From: Heterocephalus glaber
Taxonomy: Eukaryota; Chordata; Mammalia; Rodentia; Bathyergidae
Length of the DNA: 64,000 bases
Direction of reading: 5' to 3'
Assembly (NCBI RefSeq): GCF_000247695.1
Contig: NW_004624776.1
Location: 13,663,735-13,727,734 of the forward strand
Shown here: positions 1 to 13,059 of the stretch, piece by piece
How the letters are laid out: each line of letters opens with the position of its first letter
Numbering within the stretch: the stretch's first letter is position 1
The notes under the pieces: model-generated
Told to the model about the DNA's origin: nothing
Database searches by the model: none
The model's input: only the letters and a program-made list of their open reading frames with translations
Position numbers and translations under genes: made by a program

Positions 1-3000
1 ACCTGTTTGCCTCTTAGCAGAAGCAGGTGAGCAGTGAAGGTAAGGAAGAGGGGCTGCATACTGCAAGTTTCTCCTTTTCCATGTCTCCTATAGGACAGAC
101 AGAATGCAAGGGATCTGTTGGTGAGAGCACACACAGAGCTACGCAGGCTTCTTCATGCCCTTCCCCAAACTCCACCCATTAGTGATCCAGTTGGCTTAAG
201 CAGTAAGGGAGGGTTGGGGAGAGTGGTCCGTTCCCCCTGGTGTGAATGAATAACCAGGGAATTTCTTCTTCATACTGGGCTAAGATGTTCAGACATTGAG
301 GGGTGGAAGTTTTCCTTGCTTGAGAACAGGAAGGAGGCAAGAGTTCATTCTAGAGGTAAGGAATGAGGAGGAGCACAGAAGGGCTTTAGGTAACCAAAAG
401 GAAAGGGACACTTTGGAGGAAAGGAGCCAGTAGACTTCACACAAAGCCCAGCACTGTTCATAAAAACAACAGGTACTCAGTAAATATCCATGGCCATTTA
501 CCAAGAAGAGTAAATAAAGAATGACTGGTGGGTAAAGGGAGCCCACTCTACAACGCAGACTTCAAATGTTCCCTTTTCCCACAGATGAATCCTCAATTGA
601 AAGTTACTGCCTTCAGCTCTGCTTCAACCCTATCCCTGTGCATCTTGGAGAGGTGGGGATAGAGCAGGCGAGCCCTACTAGCTAGATACCGTGTACAGCC
701 TGCAGACTATGAAATTGATTTTCATAGCACTAATGAGAAACAGAGGGCTTAGAGTCAGATCAGAACAAGTGGGACTGACAGACGGGACCGATGACTCCTC
801 AGTACATGTTTGGACTTGTGTTATTTCCTTAAAACCAATGATGGTAGTGTTTATCCTGGAATTTCCCTGGATAGAAATAGGAGAAAGTGCCAAAAATAGG
901 CATCACTATCTTTATTATTGTGATAGTCATCTTCCGTGTCACTGGCACAAAATATCCAACACTCACAACTTAAAGGAGGAGAGGTTTGTTTGGGCTCATA
1001 GTTCAGAAGTTTCAAGACCTCATGAGGCTCTTGGGAGAAATCTACATGACAATTATTAACCTAGCAACCCTTTGCTAATCTGTATCACAAAACTTTTTAC
1101 CCTCTAGAGATTATAGTAAAATCACAGGTTTGTGATGCCCAAGAGAAATTGGTGGGATTCCTGGCATATTTGGTATTTAACTTGAGGTCTTAGGAAAATC
1201 CCCTCACCTCTCTCTGAGATCAACTCAGCAGCCTGTAAAATGAAGTTAGTGATACTTACCCCATTAAACCATTGAGGAGTTAATTAGATATTTCCAGAAT
1301 ATAGGGGGAAAGGCCTGCCAATCCTGGCAAGAAGGGGGACAGCAACTGGAAGAATGTTCAGTGCAAGAATGATTTATGTAAAGCATATCTTTCCTCCCCA
1401 TCCTAAGGGTCATGGATGACACTCTCATAACAAAAGACAAGTTAACAAGAGAAAAACATGACAAAGATATTTAATCTTTTAAATTAGTATTATATGATAT
1501 GGGAGCCTTGAGAAATGAAGACCCAAAGTCCCAGGGAAAGCTGTCCATTTTCATGCTTAGATTAAATGAAGAATGAGTTGCTACGTGGAGATGTGATTGG
1601 ACAAAGTGGTCTAAGCTAATCTAACAGACTGAGGAGAAAGCCCAGGAGGCTGCCCATTCAGATTCTTCCTGGCCTGTGTGTGTAGTGTTCCTTCCTCCCA
1701 GGGAACAGGACAGGACCACTTTCAGAATGAAGAAGGTCTTATGATCTACTGTCAGACAAGGTCAGAGGATTTCTTTAAGGATAGCTGCAAGACACAAAGG
1801 CAGGAGAGAGTTCTCAGGCTTTATGGCTTGTTTGGGGGGCTTTTGGCCTTTGCTTTGTTCTGTTTTTTGTGACCACCTTGGAGAAAAGGAATTCTAGTTT
1901 CTTTGGCTTCCCTCAGGAGAGAAAGGGCAGTAAGAGGGAAAAAAAGGGCAGTAGAAAGTCAAAAACAGAGGTTATTTCTAAGGCCTTCCAGTTTAGTATT
2001 TCAGTTCAAAGCACTTGACATGCCACACTGCCATATTTTGAGTATCGTTTTCTGAGCCCCGACATTTACAAAAGTGGCCAGGGTGTAGGAAGCCACAGGG
2101 ATTGTTCCTGCCCCAGGCTGCTAACAGTAGGGTCAGTCTCTCTAAATCTGAAAGGGCTGACAAAGGGTATGGCCAGAAACTGGAGACAGAGAGGGCTGCC
2201 TAGCAGGTGCCTTGTGACCTTTAGTCAAGGAACACAGCCAGCCTGCAGCGGCACCAGCGTCAGCAGGACGGTTGAGAGCAGAACCTCATTCCCTTCCTTC
2301 CCTCCTCCTTCCTAGTCCTCTGCCAATGTCATGGGGCACAGGGCACCTGGGTATGGCCCTTTGAGGGTAGTTCTGGGGACACAGGTGAAAAAGGTGAATA
2401 GAAGGTGAGCCAAGTAGGAGACAAGAGAATAGCATCACAGGAAGGGCTCTGGAAATGAGAGCTACTGTGATAAGACACTTCAAGTTCAGTTCAGCAGCTT
2501 CCTGGCCCATACTTGAATGCTTCTTGAGAACAAGATTCTTTGCCCACAAAGCAAATAGTATATGCCAGTCACTGGTTGCTGAACAATAACTGGATTCTGC
2601 AAAGGACACAAAATATTGACTTGGTAGCAAGCCGAACATTTGAATCCACTGTAAACTTAAGGTCCCGTATGTTCAGACCATGGTGTTAGCCATTGAAATT
2701 GTACTAGACAGGGAAAGCATCAGGCCTGTGACAGCTACCTTCATTTCTAGCTTTTCCTCTGAACTGAGCTTGCATCTACATATTCTTATACTGACAGAAC
2801 GGCAGGGTTGTGAGCTAACGACATTTACAAGGAAATGACAGTAAATTGCTTTGTAATCTCACCCAAGTGCCATGCAATGGTCTCTTGATGTCTGCAACTT
2901 TCTTTGAAGTGAGTACACAAGCTTTTTGCTTGTGGGGGTGAAAGGGCTGGGTGGATACAACCTCTAACATATTGGTCATAAATCCTAGGGTCCTGGCCTT

Positions 3001-3765
3001 TATCTAGAAGAATAAAGCGCCTTTCACAGGCAGCACTGTAGTAGCCTGTTCTGTTTGCCTGGGTACTGAGGGGCAACCTGCGCATGAGAACCTGTCAGGC
3101 CTTGAGGAAGAGATGACAAAGTGGCTGCCACCCCAGAAACGCTCTGGGACTTGCCTGACCTGCTCTGTGAAGGCATCAAGACATTCTGCAGTATCAAATT
3201 GTTCAGATCCCAACGCAGATCAAATTTTCCTGGCTTCTGGTTAGCTGTTTGAAGAGAAGGTTAAAACTGAGAGATGAGTAACTGGTGCGGCAGATCCAGC
3301 AGTAAAATCCACGGGGCTAAATCATGCTGCTCGGGCTGTAGGTAGCTTTCTGCACAGATTCTCAGCCCTCAGCGCCTCAGACTAAGGCTGCCAAACCACA
3401 CTGTGCCAGGGCCCAGGAATCTGGATTGTAAAGCTTCCACTGATGTGGACACCCAGCCTTGTTTTACAAACAGGATTCCTGAGATCAAGGCAACCAAGAT
3501 ATATATTTTAGAATAATGTGAGCATAAATGTTCATATTATTTCCTGCTTCATGTTATAAGAAACTGCTTACTTCTCATTAAAATATGAACTCCAGGTGAG
3601 CTACTTGTACTTACCTTATTTCTGGAATAATAAGGTCATTCTTAACATTTTTTGTAAAATGACATCTTCTACTAGTTGATCTTTAAAACCTCGGTAAGAA
3701 AGCAAGTAAAATAAAAACTTTTTTGCTTTTCCTCCCTACCATTCAAAATCAAATAATAGTCGCTT
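1..3765. other. No gene seen; mostly old non-repeat sequence
   Basis: Apart from a MaLR fragment (905-1035) and possible MIR scraps near 1150-1275, I see no splice-bounded frame. The stretch 1430-2240 has the feel of an old LTR (for example tgaagacccaaagtcccagg, cccattcagattcttcctgg) but I cannot name it. Confidence 0.5.
905..1035 (-). mobile_element. MaLR LTR fragment
   Basis: Matches the antisense start of rodent MaLR LTRs: gtcatcttccgtgtcactgg, aaatatccaacactcacaac, then gtttgggctcatagttcaga. Only the first about 130 bp are present. Confidence 0.55.
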
Positions 3766-3778
3766 ACATTAAAGTCTT

Positions 3779-3876
3779 TTTTTTTTCTTTTGTGGGGGGC
3801 AGGGAGTACCAGGGATCAAACTCAGGACCTTGCACTTGCAAGGCAGGCTCAGCACCACTGAGCTAAATCCCGGCCC
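3779..3876 (-). mobile_element. ID-type SINE, minus strand
   Basis: Antisense ID: T-rich tail, gtaccagggatcaaactcag, accactgagctaaatcccgg. A perfect 13-bp duplication acattaaagtctt (3766-3778 and 3877-3889) flanks it. Confidence 0.9.
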
Positions 3877-4757
3877 ACATTAAAGTCTTAATAGAACAAC
3901 CAATCTGATCTGATCTGATCACTGCAATTTCTGTGCCAAACTTTGCACCTGGGACCTTTCTCTCTGGTTGTCACTCAGCAGCACTGAGCTCCTCTGATAT
4001 ACAGGCTTCTAATAAGCATACATGTTAGAGAGGTGACTTTGGCATAATGGGCCTTAAATCCAGAGTCCAGGCATTGCAGCTGAAAAGAGGAATTGTCTGG
4101 ACACCCGTGCCAGGATGCAGGTCTGCTTCCCACAGCCCGAGCTAAAATGCCAAGGTCAGAGGGACACTCAGCAATCAAAGGAGGGGGAAATCTGTCGTGT
4201 GTGGGTGGGAAGCAATGGGAATCTCAACTCTTAACTTTAATCATTACGTTCCCATGGTCAATCTATTTAACCTTTGTGTTTTAGGATAGAACTTTTTCTA
4301 TCAGCCGCAGATGTGGCTGGTCCTCAGAAGTGCTAAGGATGTGACAGGAAAGGTTGAGGTGGGGGAGACTACAGATCTGAAGCTTGCTGGAGACCTAAGC
4401 CTGAAACTGGATTTGTTCTGAGACTTAGCAGCCTTACCTGATATTTGCCTGGAGTAAGATTAAGTAGGAGGGCCCCTCTGTGTATGGAATCGAAGGAAGA
4501 GCTGGTGGCTTCTGATTCATGGCCAGGATCTCTGTTTAGGCTTTATCTACTTAGTTTGCCCAAGGACTGTGTGATGAATACATATTTACCATTCAGGACT
4601 TAAGACAAACACAGTTTTGTGGGGCAGAAGTCCTAGAGTTGGCCCGGAGTTCTAGGAATTAAACCAGGCCCATATGAACCAGGCCTTCCCCTGTGGAGAA
4701 GAAAAATTATTCAAAGACACTTGTTCAAGTAAGCAAGACTTAGGGCTGGTTTCCTTT

Positions 4758-4842
4758 GTTTGGGGTGGGGTGTGGCCCAGTGGCAGGGTGCTTGCCCAGT
4801 GTTTAGGAGGCTCTGGGTTTAACTCTCAGCACCAGAAAGGGA
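4758..4842 (+). mobile_element. Old ID-like SINE, plus strand
   Basis: tggggtgtggcccagtggca then gcttgcccagtgtttaggag and tgggtttaactctcagcacc: a diverged ID sense copy with A and B box positions recognisable. Confidence 0.65.
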
Positions 4843-4859
4843 GGGGGACTTTATTCGGG

Positions 4860-7430
4860 ACCACTGAGAATGGTAATAGGGACCAGTGCCACAGGGTCTG
4901 GCAGCGGGTGGAGGGAGATTTAGGCTCAACACTGAATGCAGTGTAGGCAACTGGGATTTGAATAGCCAAGGAACAGGGCTGCAGGTCAGTGGGTGGAGAG
5001 GGTACAGGGAGCTTCTGGCTAAGCTGACCAAACGGGATTCGTGATGAAGACTTGGGGGTGAGGAGCGTGAGGATGAGGAGGATGAAGGAGCCAAGCAGAT
5101 ATGGAGGACAGGGTTCCGGTTGAGCTGACCTAGCCCGGTTCCTTTGCTGGAGGTGACTCTCACAGAGAAGTGCGCAGATGCACCCAGGAGAAGGTTTAGA
5201 AGCCTGACTGAAGTTTGCCTAAGTAAAGAATTTTTGTCCCGTCCCTGAGTGCTCCTGGCCCGTGGCCACCTGTCCTGCTGCCTGATCCTTGTCATCTTTG
5301 CACCTCCAATGCCTCAGCATTTTAGAGAAGTGCAGAGAAGGAGTAAGGTGGCCTGGAGGCTACCCCAACCCACCCCTCTCTTCAGGATGTTTTCTCTCTG
5401 ACCAGAGCTGACAGCACATCCAGGCTGACCTCCTTCCCTGTTTCAGGGCCTGTCTTTGCTGGAGGCAGGTTTGTACTGTTCCTCTTGTGTGCCCAGCACC
5501 GTGCGTAAAGAAACCAGGCCAAGGAAATCACACAGCTGTAGCAGTGGCTGATAGCCTTGGACAAACAGGCTAAGGGCCGTGTGACGAAGGAGCAGGGCTT
5601 TGACTTCCTAGAGCTGAAGAACTTCTTCCAGTTGCCAGTGTGAGCCAGTGTGGGTGCCTACCTCTAAATGGGTAAAAAGGAAGCTGCTAGGCCAACATGA
5701 GTCAAACCACATTCCCTGCATCCAGCTGGTAGGAGACAAAACAAGCCACAGAAGAGGAAAAATAGGGAGAAGTCAGAGGCGAAAGCCAAAGTGAAGTTGA
5801 GAATTTTAAAAGTACATGGGAGGAATAGTAAATATTCTAATTTACTGACTACATTTTACTCCTTACTTAGTGTCACAAGAACAGGGTGTTTATCAGACAC
5901 TATTAGAAGTTTAAAGGTAGCCAGCTTTACACAGTGAATCATTCCACATCCACATACCCTCAGTGGAAAAGTGAATAGTAACTTGTGCTAGAAGCATGCT
6001 GAAGATTTAATAGTTTGGCAGAATAAATTACAGACCACATGTGAAGAAGTAACTATTTATTCTCTGACTGAACACACAGAAATCAACAGAACCTATCAGC
6101 ACGCTATTATCTTGGACTTAAATGAACGTCATTCAATCTTGAATGCTGTTTTAAAGTCTTTATTTTTCTCTCTATAAGCTTTACATATGTAAGCCAAGGA
6201 GCCGGGAACCTCAACAGGCAAAGCTGCTTAAAAGAAAGCTCTGGTGAGCTCTGGAAGAATGAGACACAGTGCTTAGCAACAGAGCTGTCTTGCTTCGCCT
6301 TCATTCACTCACCTCTCTCCATCTGCGTCCCTAGTTTTCAGAAATAAAACCTACCCTAAAAGACAAGGATATTTTGGTGAGAAAATTCAAAAGATTTTTC
6401 ATATAAGATTGAAAGTAATCCAGGAAAGGGATAGTAAAAATTCTTTAAACATAAGCTGTACTATTAAAATCAACCCTTATTAAGTTACTGTTTTGAAGAC
6501 ATCAAGGTTTATTTGGGTTTTTAAGTTCTTGTGCATTTGTTTACAGTGAAAAAAATGAATTCCATCAAGTTATGGGTGAGAATTCCTATTATATTGTGAG
6601 TGTGCATACCCTGACCCTATGGAATAATCCTCTTCCCCCGATGTACGCTGGGCTTACACAGAAGGCAGTGTACCCCTTGCTTTGTGACCTCATATGTCAC
6701 TGGACTGCCTCAACTCATTCATCTCAGTATCCTCAGGCTCTGGAAATACCTAAAAATCAAGACATGTCAGGTAAAAGGATTTAGTGTTACTTCCATATGT
6801 CCAGGAGGTAAAATTTAGACACTGCATTGTTGGGATTTATAAAATGATCCAGTAGCTTATGGAACAATAGAATCATGTATGTGAAGTGAAAACAGAAAAT
6901 CCAGGATGAACACAGCTTTCATAGCATTATATAAATTACTAGATTATTGCTTTTACATCTATATCAGGAAATTGTAACATTTTGGGGGAGGGAATTGGGG
7001 AGAGAAGATGAGAAAATAACAATACTGGAGTGTTACAGCAATATTAAATAAGGGAAAGCAGATTAGCAAGATGGATAGCTGTGGTAAACATAACCAATCA
7101 TCCGTTCTCCCCATTTCCCTCATAATTCCAATGTGCCCAGCTTAAAACACCCAGCTTCCCTGACTCCTTTACGAGTAGGGTTGACCACATGACATAGTTC
7201 AGCCAATAAGGTGTGGTATAGTCACTGGGCAGAGCTTTGGGAGAGCTTCTCAAAGAAAAAATATGTGACATATTTTGGTTTTTTCCTTTACCTTTCTCTC
7301 TTCTTCTTGGACACAAAGCCAGTACCTAGAGAGCCATCATTTTTGCCATAAGGATGAAACCCACATGTTCAATGTAACAGAACAGAGACATAGAAAGAAC
7401 CTGGAACCCTATTGCACTATAGAGCTGCCA
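4860..7430. other. No gene seen
   Basis: Short frames only. Around 5575-5640 a run reading KEQGFDFLELKNFFQLPV in one frame hints at a decayed coding segment, but an in-frame TGA lies just upstream and no homologue comes to mind. Confidence 0.45.
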
Positions 7431-7439
7431 CGTCAGTCT

Positions 7440-7822
7440 TGGGTGGTGGTATGCTTGAACGGTTTGGCCCCTCTGAAACTCATGGTGAAATTTAGTCCCC
7501 AGTCTAACAGTGTTGAGAGGTGATTAGGTCATTATGAGAGGTTAATGCCTTTCTCACAGGACTGGACTAGTTACCATGAGAGCAGATTGTTAGAATTTGA
7601 GGCTGCCCCTCATGGTTTGTCTTCCACATCCATCCCCTTGCCCTACCCTAACCCTAACCCCCTTTGCACAATCTTATGGCATAGAATAATGCCCTCACCA
7701 GATGTGTCTCCCTGGTCTTTGATGTACAGCCTCCAGACTCATGAGCTAAATAAACTTCTTTACTTTATACATTACCCAACCACAGGTATTATATTATAGC
7801 ACCACAAAATGTACTGAGACAA
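7440..7822 (+). mobile_element. MaLR solo LTR (MST/THE1-like)
   Basis: Sense LTR of the ERVL-MaLR class: ggtttggcccctctgaaact near the 5' end, agctaaataaacttctttac and ttacccaaccacaggtatta near the 3' end, closing on tgtactgagaca. It contains only two CCCTAA units near 7645, not a telomeric array. No internal region. Confidence 0.75.
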
Positions 7823-7849
7823 ATGGCTTACCTTCAATCTCCTAACTGT

Positions 7850-8035
7850 GATAGAATGGATTCTAGGCCAAAAGACCCGAGTCCTAGTCTGACTCTCATC
7901 TTTATTTATTGGTATATGATCTCAGGCAAATTGCCCAGGACCCCTGAGTCTCATTTCTTTATATGTAAGATTTTGAGTTGAGTAATTGTCTTGACCATCT
8001 CACAGGCTAGGTTGAAATATTGTTTGAAAGTATTC
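7850..8035 (+). repeat. MIR SINE
   Basis: A tRNA-derived ancient mammalian repeat: aaaagacccgagtcctagtc, tgatctcaggcaaattgccc, gagtctcatttctttatatg. Confidence 0.6.
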
Positions 8036-9176
8036 AAAGTTAATATAGAAAGGAAGGGATTAACTGAGCAAGGCCACATGTCAGAGAAACATTATGAAAC
8101 TGTGGTATTTACAATTTAATGTTAAGGAGAGGAAAATTCAAAAGATTTCCAAAAAAGGAAATTTCTTAGAATTCAGGTCTAGAATTGCATTTACTTTTAT
8201 TCCCTGCATTGTAGCTATGTACCTGTCACAAACTAGGTGTAAATCACATTTGTTTCACTTGAAAGCAGGTACATAAATAGGTAAGCAGTACTTTCCTGAT
8301 GGAAATGAGTCACCATGACAGCAAATCCTGGGGCAATGAGAGAGATAGAGGGGGAGAAAGAAGCGACTGTAAACCTGAAAGCCGGCTGAAGAGCATAGAT
8401 TGGATCTGACCAGGACAGAGTGTAAAGAAAGTGACATTCCAGAAATCAAACCTGACAAAGGGGTGTCCAGAAACTAGAGAAGGTATAGAAAGCTCAGAAG
8501 GCAAATAATGTATTAACATTTGCACCTGGATTCATTTATAGTGCTGTGTTTGGTAGAAGATAGAGTATATGAATTATATGAATGATCATCTTTTGTCAGG
8601 ACAGACTATAGGTTGGTTTGGATGCTGAGATGTAGAAAAAGTCACTGATGGACCACATCATGCTCTTTGTTCCTCTGGCCTGTTGTTAGGCCTCCATTTG
8701 AGGGGCAGAGCTTCTGCCTTCAGTGTGAGACCCAACATTCACATGAACTCTAGTTTTATGAAATAGATCCTCATACCTATGCACTTGTGTTGACAATCAG
8801 CCAAGAACGACAGTCCTTGTTAGCCAGAAACCTGCTCCTGGTCCCCAGCCTGGTGGCAGGTACCCTTACAGTATGGCTGACACTCCTAAATCTAAGAATA
8901 TTTCCAACTCCAGGAGTCCCCTGTGGCCTACCTGCCCCTTTTTGAGCCCCAGATTCTCTGTTTATCTTTGGTTTGAGGAGATGATATTTAGGAACATCGA
9001 ATAGCTTGGAAGGGGATCTACAAAGCAGAATGAGCTCTGGTCCAGTTCTTTGCATGGTTGTCTCAAGGCAGAGGCAGCAGTTGATGGCTTCCCTTGTGCT
9101 GTGTGCAGATTCCCAAGCTCTGTAAACAGTGGTGGAGGGAGGGGATGTCGAAAGTCTGCCTGCCACATAAAAGCAT

Positions 9177-9520
9177 GAGGCCATACTTTTAAGTGAAATA
9201 AATAGGACACATATGTGTAAATACCGAACAGTTTCTCTAGTATGAAAAACTGAAAGTGTAAATAAAGATTAAAACAAATAATTGATAATTTGAAATAGGA
9301 AGAAAATGTCCAACAGGGTAAGGGAAATGGGAGGGGAAGGGGAAAGGAAAAAAGGGAAAGGAAAAATTATGAGAAAAGAAAAAAATGGAAACAAACTTTA
9401 TGTAAATAGGGAAGGGGGGGAGGGCTCACAGGTAATGGGGAAAAAATAAGAACCAAGATACATCATGTACAGGTACAAGCACCCAATGATAAATGTATTG
9501 TATACCTAAAATGTACCAAT
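9177..9520 (+). mobile_element. 5'-truncated L1 3' end (G-rich subfamily), copy 1
   Basis: Only the terminal 3' UTR is present: gaggccatacttttaagtga, cacatatgtgtaaataccga, a long G/A polypurine tract (9310-9420), and the end tgtatacctaaaatgtacca then ataaaa. The same sequence recurs at 19.66 kb (+) and 33.56 kb (-). A possible duplication ataaaagcat flanks it (9167-9176 and 9519-9528) but overlaps the element's own end. Confidence 0.8.
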
Positions 9521-9879
9521 AAAAGCATTTAAGCAGAAAAAATGCATGCAGAGGGCTTAGAAAGCTACCATACCTTAAACATACTTGGTATTGGGACAAG
9601 AAGGATGTCACATATGTGCATGTCACAGCTGAAACTCAGAGGGAGCCATCATTAGCAATGGATTCTGCCATTCCTTGTGGCAGATGGCCCAACAGCGGAA
9701 ACCGAGAGATGTTGATCCCACAAAGACTCAGCTGGAGAAGACTGTGAAGATTTGAAAGCCTGTTTACCCCAGAGATGACATTAACTTGTTAAAGATTGAT
9801 TAAACCCACAATAACTATGTTACGTTTTTTTAACCTTCAAGAAGAAAAGGCAGTCTTGGGATATATGAGATCAATTGTA

Positions 9880-10144
9880 GAAAACAAAGTTAAATATATT
9901 CATCACTATGGGTTTCACATCCATGAACTCAACCAACAACACACTAAAACATTTAGGGAGAAAACTACATCGGTACTGAACAAGTATAGACCTTTTCTTG
10001 TCATTACAGGAGATGATTCATAGTATACAGGAAGATGTGTGCAGATTCTATGCCATATTATAACTTGAGCATCAACAGGTTTTGGCATCCATGGTGCTCT
10101 TGGAACCCATCTACCTTGCATACCGAGGGATGACTGCATCTGTA
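9880..10144 (-). mobile_element. Tigger-type MITE (degraded)
   Basis: Matches the general layout of a pogo-like MITE: catccatgaactcaaccaac, tactgaacaagtatagacct, ttcttgtcattacagg, and a terminus taccgagggatgactgcatc. Heavily diverged, no open frame. Confidence 0.6.
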
Positions 10145-10926
10145 TAGCCTCGACTTTGTGTGTAAATGTCAACACATGTACCCATAGCTACAGAAAGGTT
10201 AATGTCAGTGAGCACAGAGAAGACAGAGGGAGTCAAATGTGGAACTCAATATTCCATCTGAGTCAGAGCAGGTGCTAGTGATCCCTAAAGGTGAGGGAAG
10301 AAAAGCTGGTCATGCAGGTAAAATACAATAGGCAGGGACATGTAACATGTGGTAGGTAGGCCAAACTGTGTAGGAGAGTTGATTGTGTAACGGGTGGGTG
10401 GGTGGCTCTGGAGTGATGGGCAGATGCCTGGGTGGGGAGACCAGCCCCACCCACAGAGCTCAGACACGGGCAGACAGCAAGACCAGGCCCACACAAAGGA
10501 AAAGAGCAAAAGAACCCAGTTAGGGCCCAAAGGGGGAAGGGAACAGCAAATGATCAAGTAGGGGGCATAGGCACAGGAGCTAGTCTTCAGAGATGGGATC
10601 CTGAAGTCACAGCCCAGCATGAAACTATTGGACAGTTGAGTGGGTATTTCACAAGAACTTCTTAAAGCATTCTGGCCTGGGGAAGAATTGACTCTGGTAC
10701 CTGGCAAGAGGCTGTTTCCAGGGACATGTGATATACGTGGATGGAGGGGGTGGGGAGAGATATCACATGGTCCAAATGAAGGAGTGAGCTGGAGTGGTGC
10801 CTTCGTAGGACCCTGCCAGGCAAAATCAGCCAAGAAAACATCAAAGGCTGTGTTATCCATTGTGGGTTTTGGCCTAGTGAATTTCCTCCCTGACATTAGG
10901 GTCTTACTGAGTCTATGCAAAGAATG

Positions 10927-11260
10927 AGTGTGGGCGTATCCCGATCCTGATGGTGGGGAATGCATCGCAACACCCTCAGTGGAAGCCCAGAACTGCAGAT
11001 AATGCTGGACTCTTGATAAACAATTTTCCCTATACTCACATATCTATCATGAAGTTTAATTTACATATTAGGCTCAGTAAGACATTAACCACTATTAATA
11101 AAGTAGAACACTTCTAAAAATATACTGTAATGAAAGATAGATAGATATATATATATGCACTATTTCTAGAATTTTCCATTTAATATTTTTGCACTGCAGT
11201 TGATCTCTAGTAAGTGAACCATGGAAAGTGAAACTGTAGATAAGGGGAGGCTGCTATAAC
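10927..11260 (+). mobile_element. Tigger1/MER2-like MITE (degraded)
   Basis: Contains accctcagtggaagcccaga near the left end, atgaagtttaatttacatat and ttaggctcagtaagacatta internally, and aaagtgaaactgtagataag then gggaggctgctata at the right terminus. This is the layout of pogo-like Tigger derivatives. A gata/ta microsatellite (11136-11157) has grown inside it. Confidence 0.6.
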
Positions 11261-11524
11261 CACAGTCAAGACCTGATGGTGTTGATAAGCTAGACACTGG
11301 GGTCTTTCCAATTACCTAAAACCCACCATGAAATCACATGCCCCAGTCCTCTTCCCAGTGGATAGTTCTGTTCTGGAACTCCTGGAGAGCCTGGTACACT
11401 GCTCAGGGGTTGGAAAAGCTTGTGGTAACTTCTTGGTCCTGTATATCCTGGAGGCCGATGGCAGGGCAGAAGTGCTGTCTGTGTAGATGTAGCCTGGATT
11501 CCCGGAGCAGCGCATCGCTTAGCA

Positions 11525-11718
11525 CAGTCATGGCAAACCTATGGCGCATCGTGTGTTATTCGTTTTTCTTTTCGAGACAAAAGATGTTAACATGTGCGTT
11601 GTTTTTTCTAAAATGGGACCTCAGTGTTCAGGTTTAACTGCAGTGTTGGCACTTTGTGATTAAATAAGTGGGCTGTGGGTTGCAGTTTTGCTTGTCTGTA
11701 AAAGGTTCGACATCACTG
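11525..11718. mobile_element. hAT-like non-autonomous DNA transposon (194 bp)
   Basis: The left end reads cagtcatggcaaacctatgg and the right end, read on the other strand, cagtgatgtcgaacctttta. These form imperfect terminal inverted repeats of hAT type (CAGTG-like ends). The right half (from about 11610) matches my memory of a tetrapod hAT family with cagtgatggcgaacc termini, with blocks such as ttggcactttgtgatta and aaataagtgggctgtggg. There is no coding capacity. A matching 8-bp target duplication is not visible here (gcttagca against ttgccctt), so one boundary may be altered. Confidence 0.65.
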
Positions 11719-12493
11719 TTGCCCTTTAGGGTAGCCTGGGTCTGTAAGAAGGCACCCTTAAGAAATACTTATAGACAAGAAGAGAAGGGATCATTTGTAA
11801 AGGGATGGGGCAAAGGATCACTATGGGGACCCTGGACCTGCCGTTCTGAGAGTCAGAGGCTCTTACTAACTTAAGGGCCACCAACTTTTAGGAGCAGATG
11901 ATGAGACCCCAGCAGCCATCTTCCTTAAGAAAAGCATATAACTACTATACTCATCGTCTGCATGCATTTCAAGGGGACCAGGAGCAGTCTGGGAAGGATC
12001 TTTGCTAGATCGAAGAGCAGTGTTGTTCAGCAAGACAGTGAGTCTACACTTTTCAGCCTCGTTTTCCCATTGCCAGTATAACAAAAGGGCCAGAACAATT
12101 GCTCGGTTTATCCCAGGTTAATGAGAAGTTAGATGTGACATTACATTTTGAGCTTGAAAGCCTTTGCAATGTTTAGGAAACTGGGGCCAGTGAGTTGGAG
12201 TGGAAAACCCAACCACACAAGTCAGCCATGGAAGGCCAGGGGTCAATCAGGGTGTCAACTCTGGGATTTGGTCACTCAGAGACATTGGCAGGTCATCTGA
12301 CTGCTGTGGGTCTCAATTTTCACACCCCAAAAGGGAGCTACTCTCTCATCTAGTAGGTCCTTGTAAGGTTTCACTGAGATGACATGGGTGAAAGTCACAC
12401 TCTTGGTAAAATGTGATGTACTGTGTGAAATATAAATTCTATCATCTAGGTGTTCTGCTAGCTCCTGGCCTGCAAGAACAAGACTCGATCTTA

Positions 12494-12560
12494 TACAGCT
12501 CAGCAGCTGAGTGCTTGCCTCATAGGCACAAGGCCCTATATTCAATCCCTAGCACCAAAA
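12494..12560 (+). mobile_element. ID-like SINE, plus strand, A-tail with (TA)n
   Basis: agctcagcagctgagtgctt, gcaaggccct-type core and ttcaatccctagcaccaaaa, followed by an A-rich tail that has become (ta)n. Confidence 0.7.
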
Positions 12561-12771
12561 AAAAGAAAAATATATATATATATTCTTTAACTTCAAATTC
12601 CTTAGCACACTCTATATTATATATTGACTCCACAGTTGTGCAATCTGCAATTGGAATTTCCTACATAAAACCAACAAGATTATGGAACATAGGTCAATCA
12701 GCCCATTTGACAATGGATCAATTGATGCTCCATTGCAGTGATCACTGAGATTAAGTTGCTTCTCTCCGTTT

Positions 12772-12868
12772 GAGGGCTGGGGGTATAAGTCAGTAGTAGA
12801 GCTCTTGCCTGGCATTCACAAGGCCCTGGGTTCAATCTCCAGCACCACAGAAAACAAACAAACAAAAG
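12772..12868 (+). mobile_element. ID-type SINE, plus strand
   Basis: gggctgggggtataagtcag, agagctcttgcctggcattc, ctgggttcaatctccagcac and an (ACAA)n tail. Confidence 0.8.
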
Positions 12869-13059
12869 ACTTCGTCTTTCTGAGCCCAGTAGCCTTTCCC
12901 TCAGTCCCCAGCTTGATCCTTTGTAAGGCTGAGGGGGAAAATTCTCTATTTCCTAGTTGTAACCCACTGTTCTAATCATTAATGTGCCAATACTACTCCC
13001 TGATCCTATAAAATAGGAGGCCTCCATTTAGTTACTTTAGGGCCTGAGGATGGCTTCAC

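Noticed and set aside
4819..5295. 158-residue minus-strand frame with a serine-rich core
   Set aside because: The serine run comes from a gaggatgagg-type purine stretch on the other strand, and the frame also runs through an old ID SINE.
7640..7660. Telomere-like CCCTAA repeats
   Set aside because: Only two units within a MaLR LTR; far too short for an interstitial telomeric sequence.
10285..10965. 226-residue open frame on the minus strand
   Set aside because: Composition rich in C, P, S and L, overlaps the start of a Tigger element, shows no domain and no splice context; best explained as chance in a stop-poor strand.
11290..11515. Minus-strand coding-like segment (YQALQEFQNRTIHWEEDWGM in one frame)
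   Set aside because: The frame carries stops at both ends, two other frames are equally open, and no homologue is recognised. Possible processed-pseudogene scrap but not supportable.
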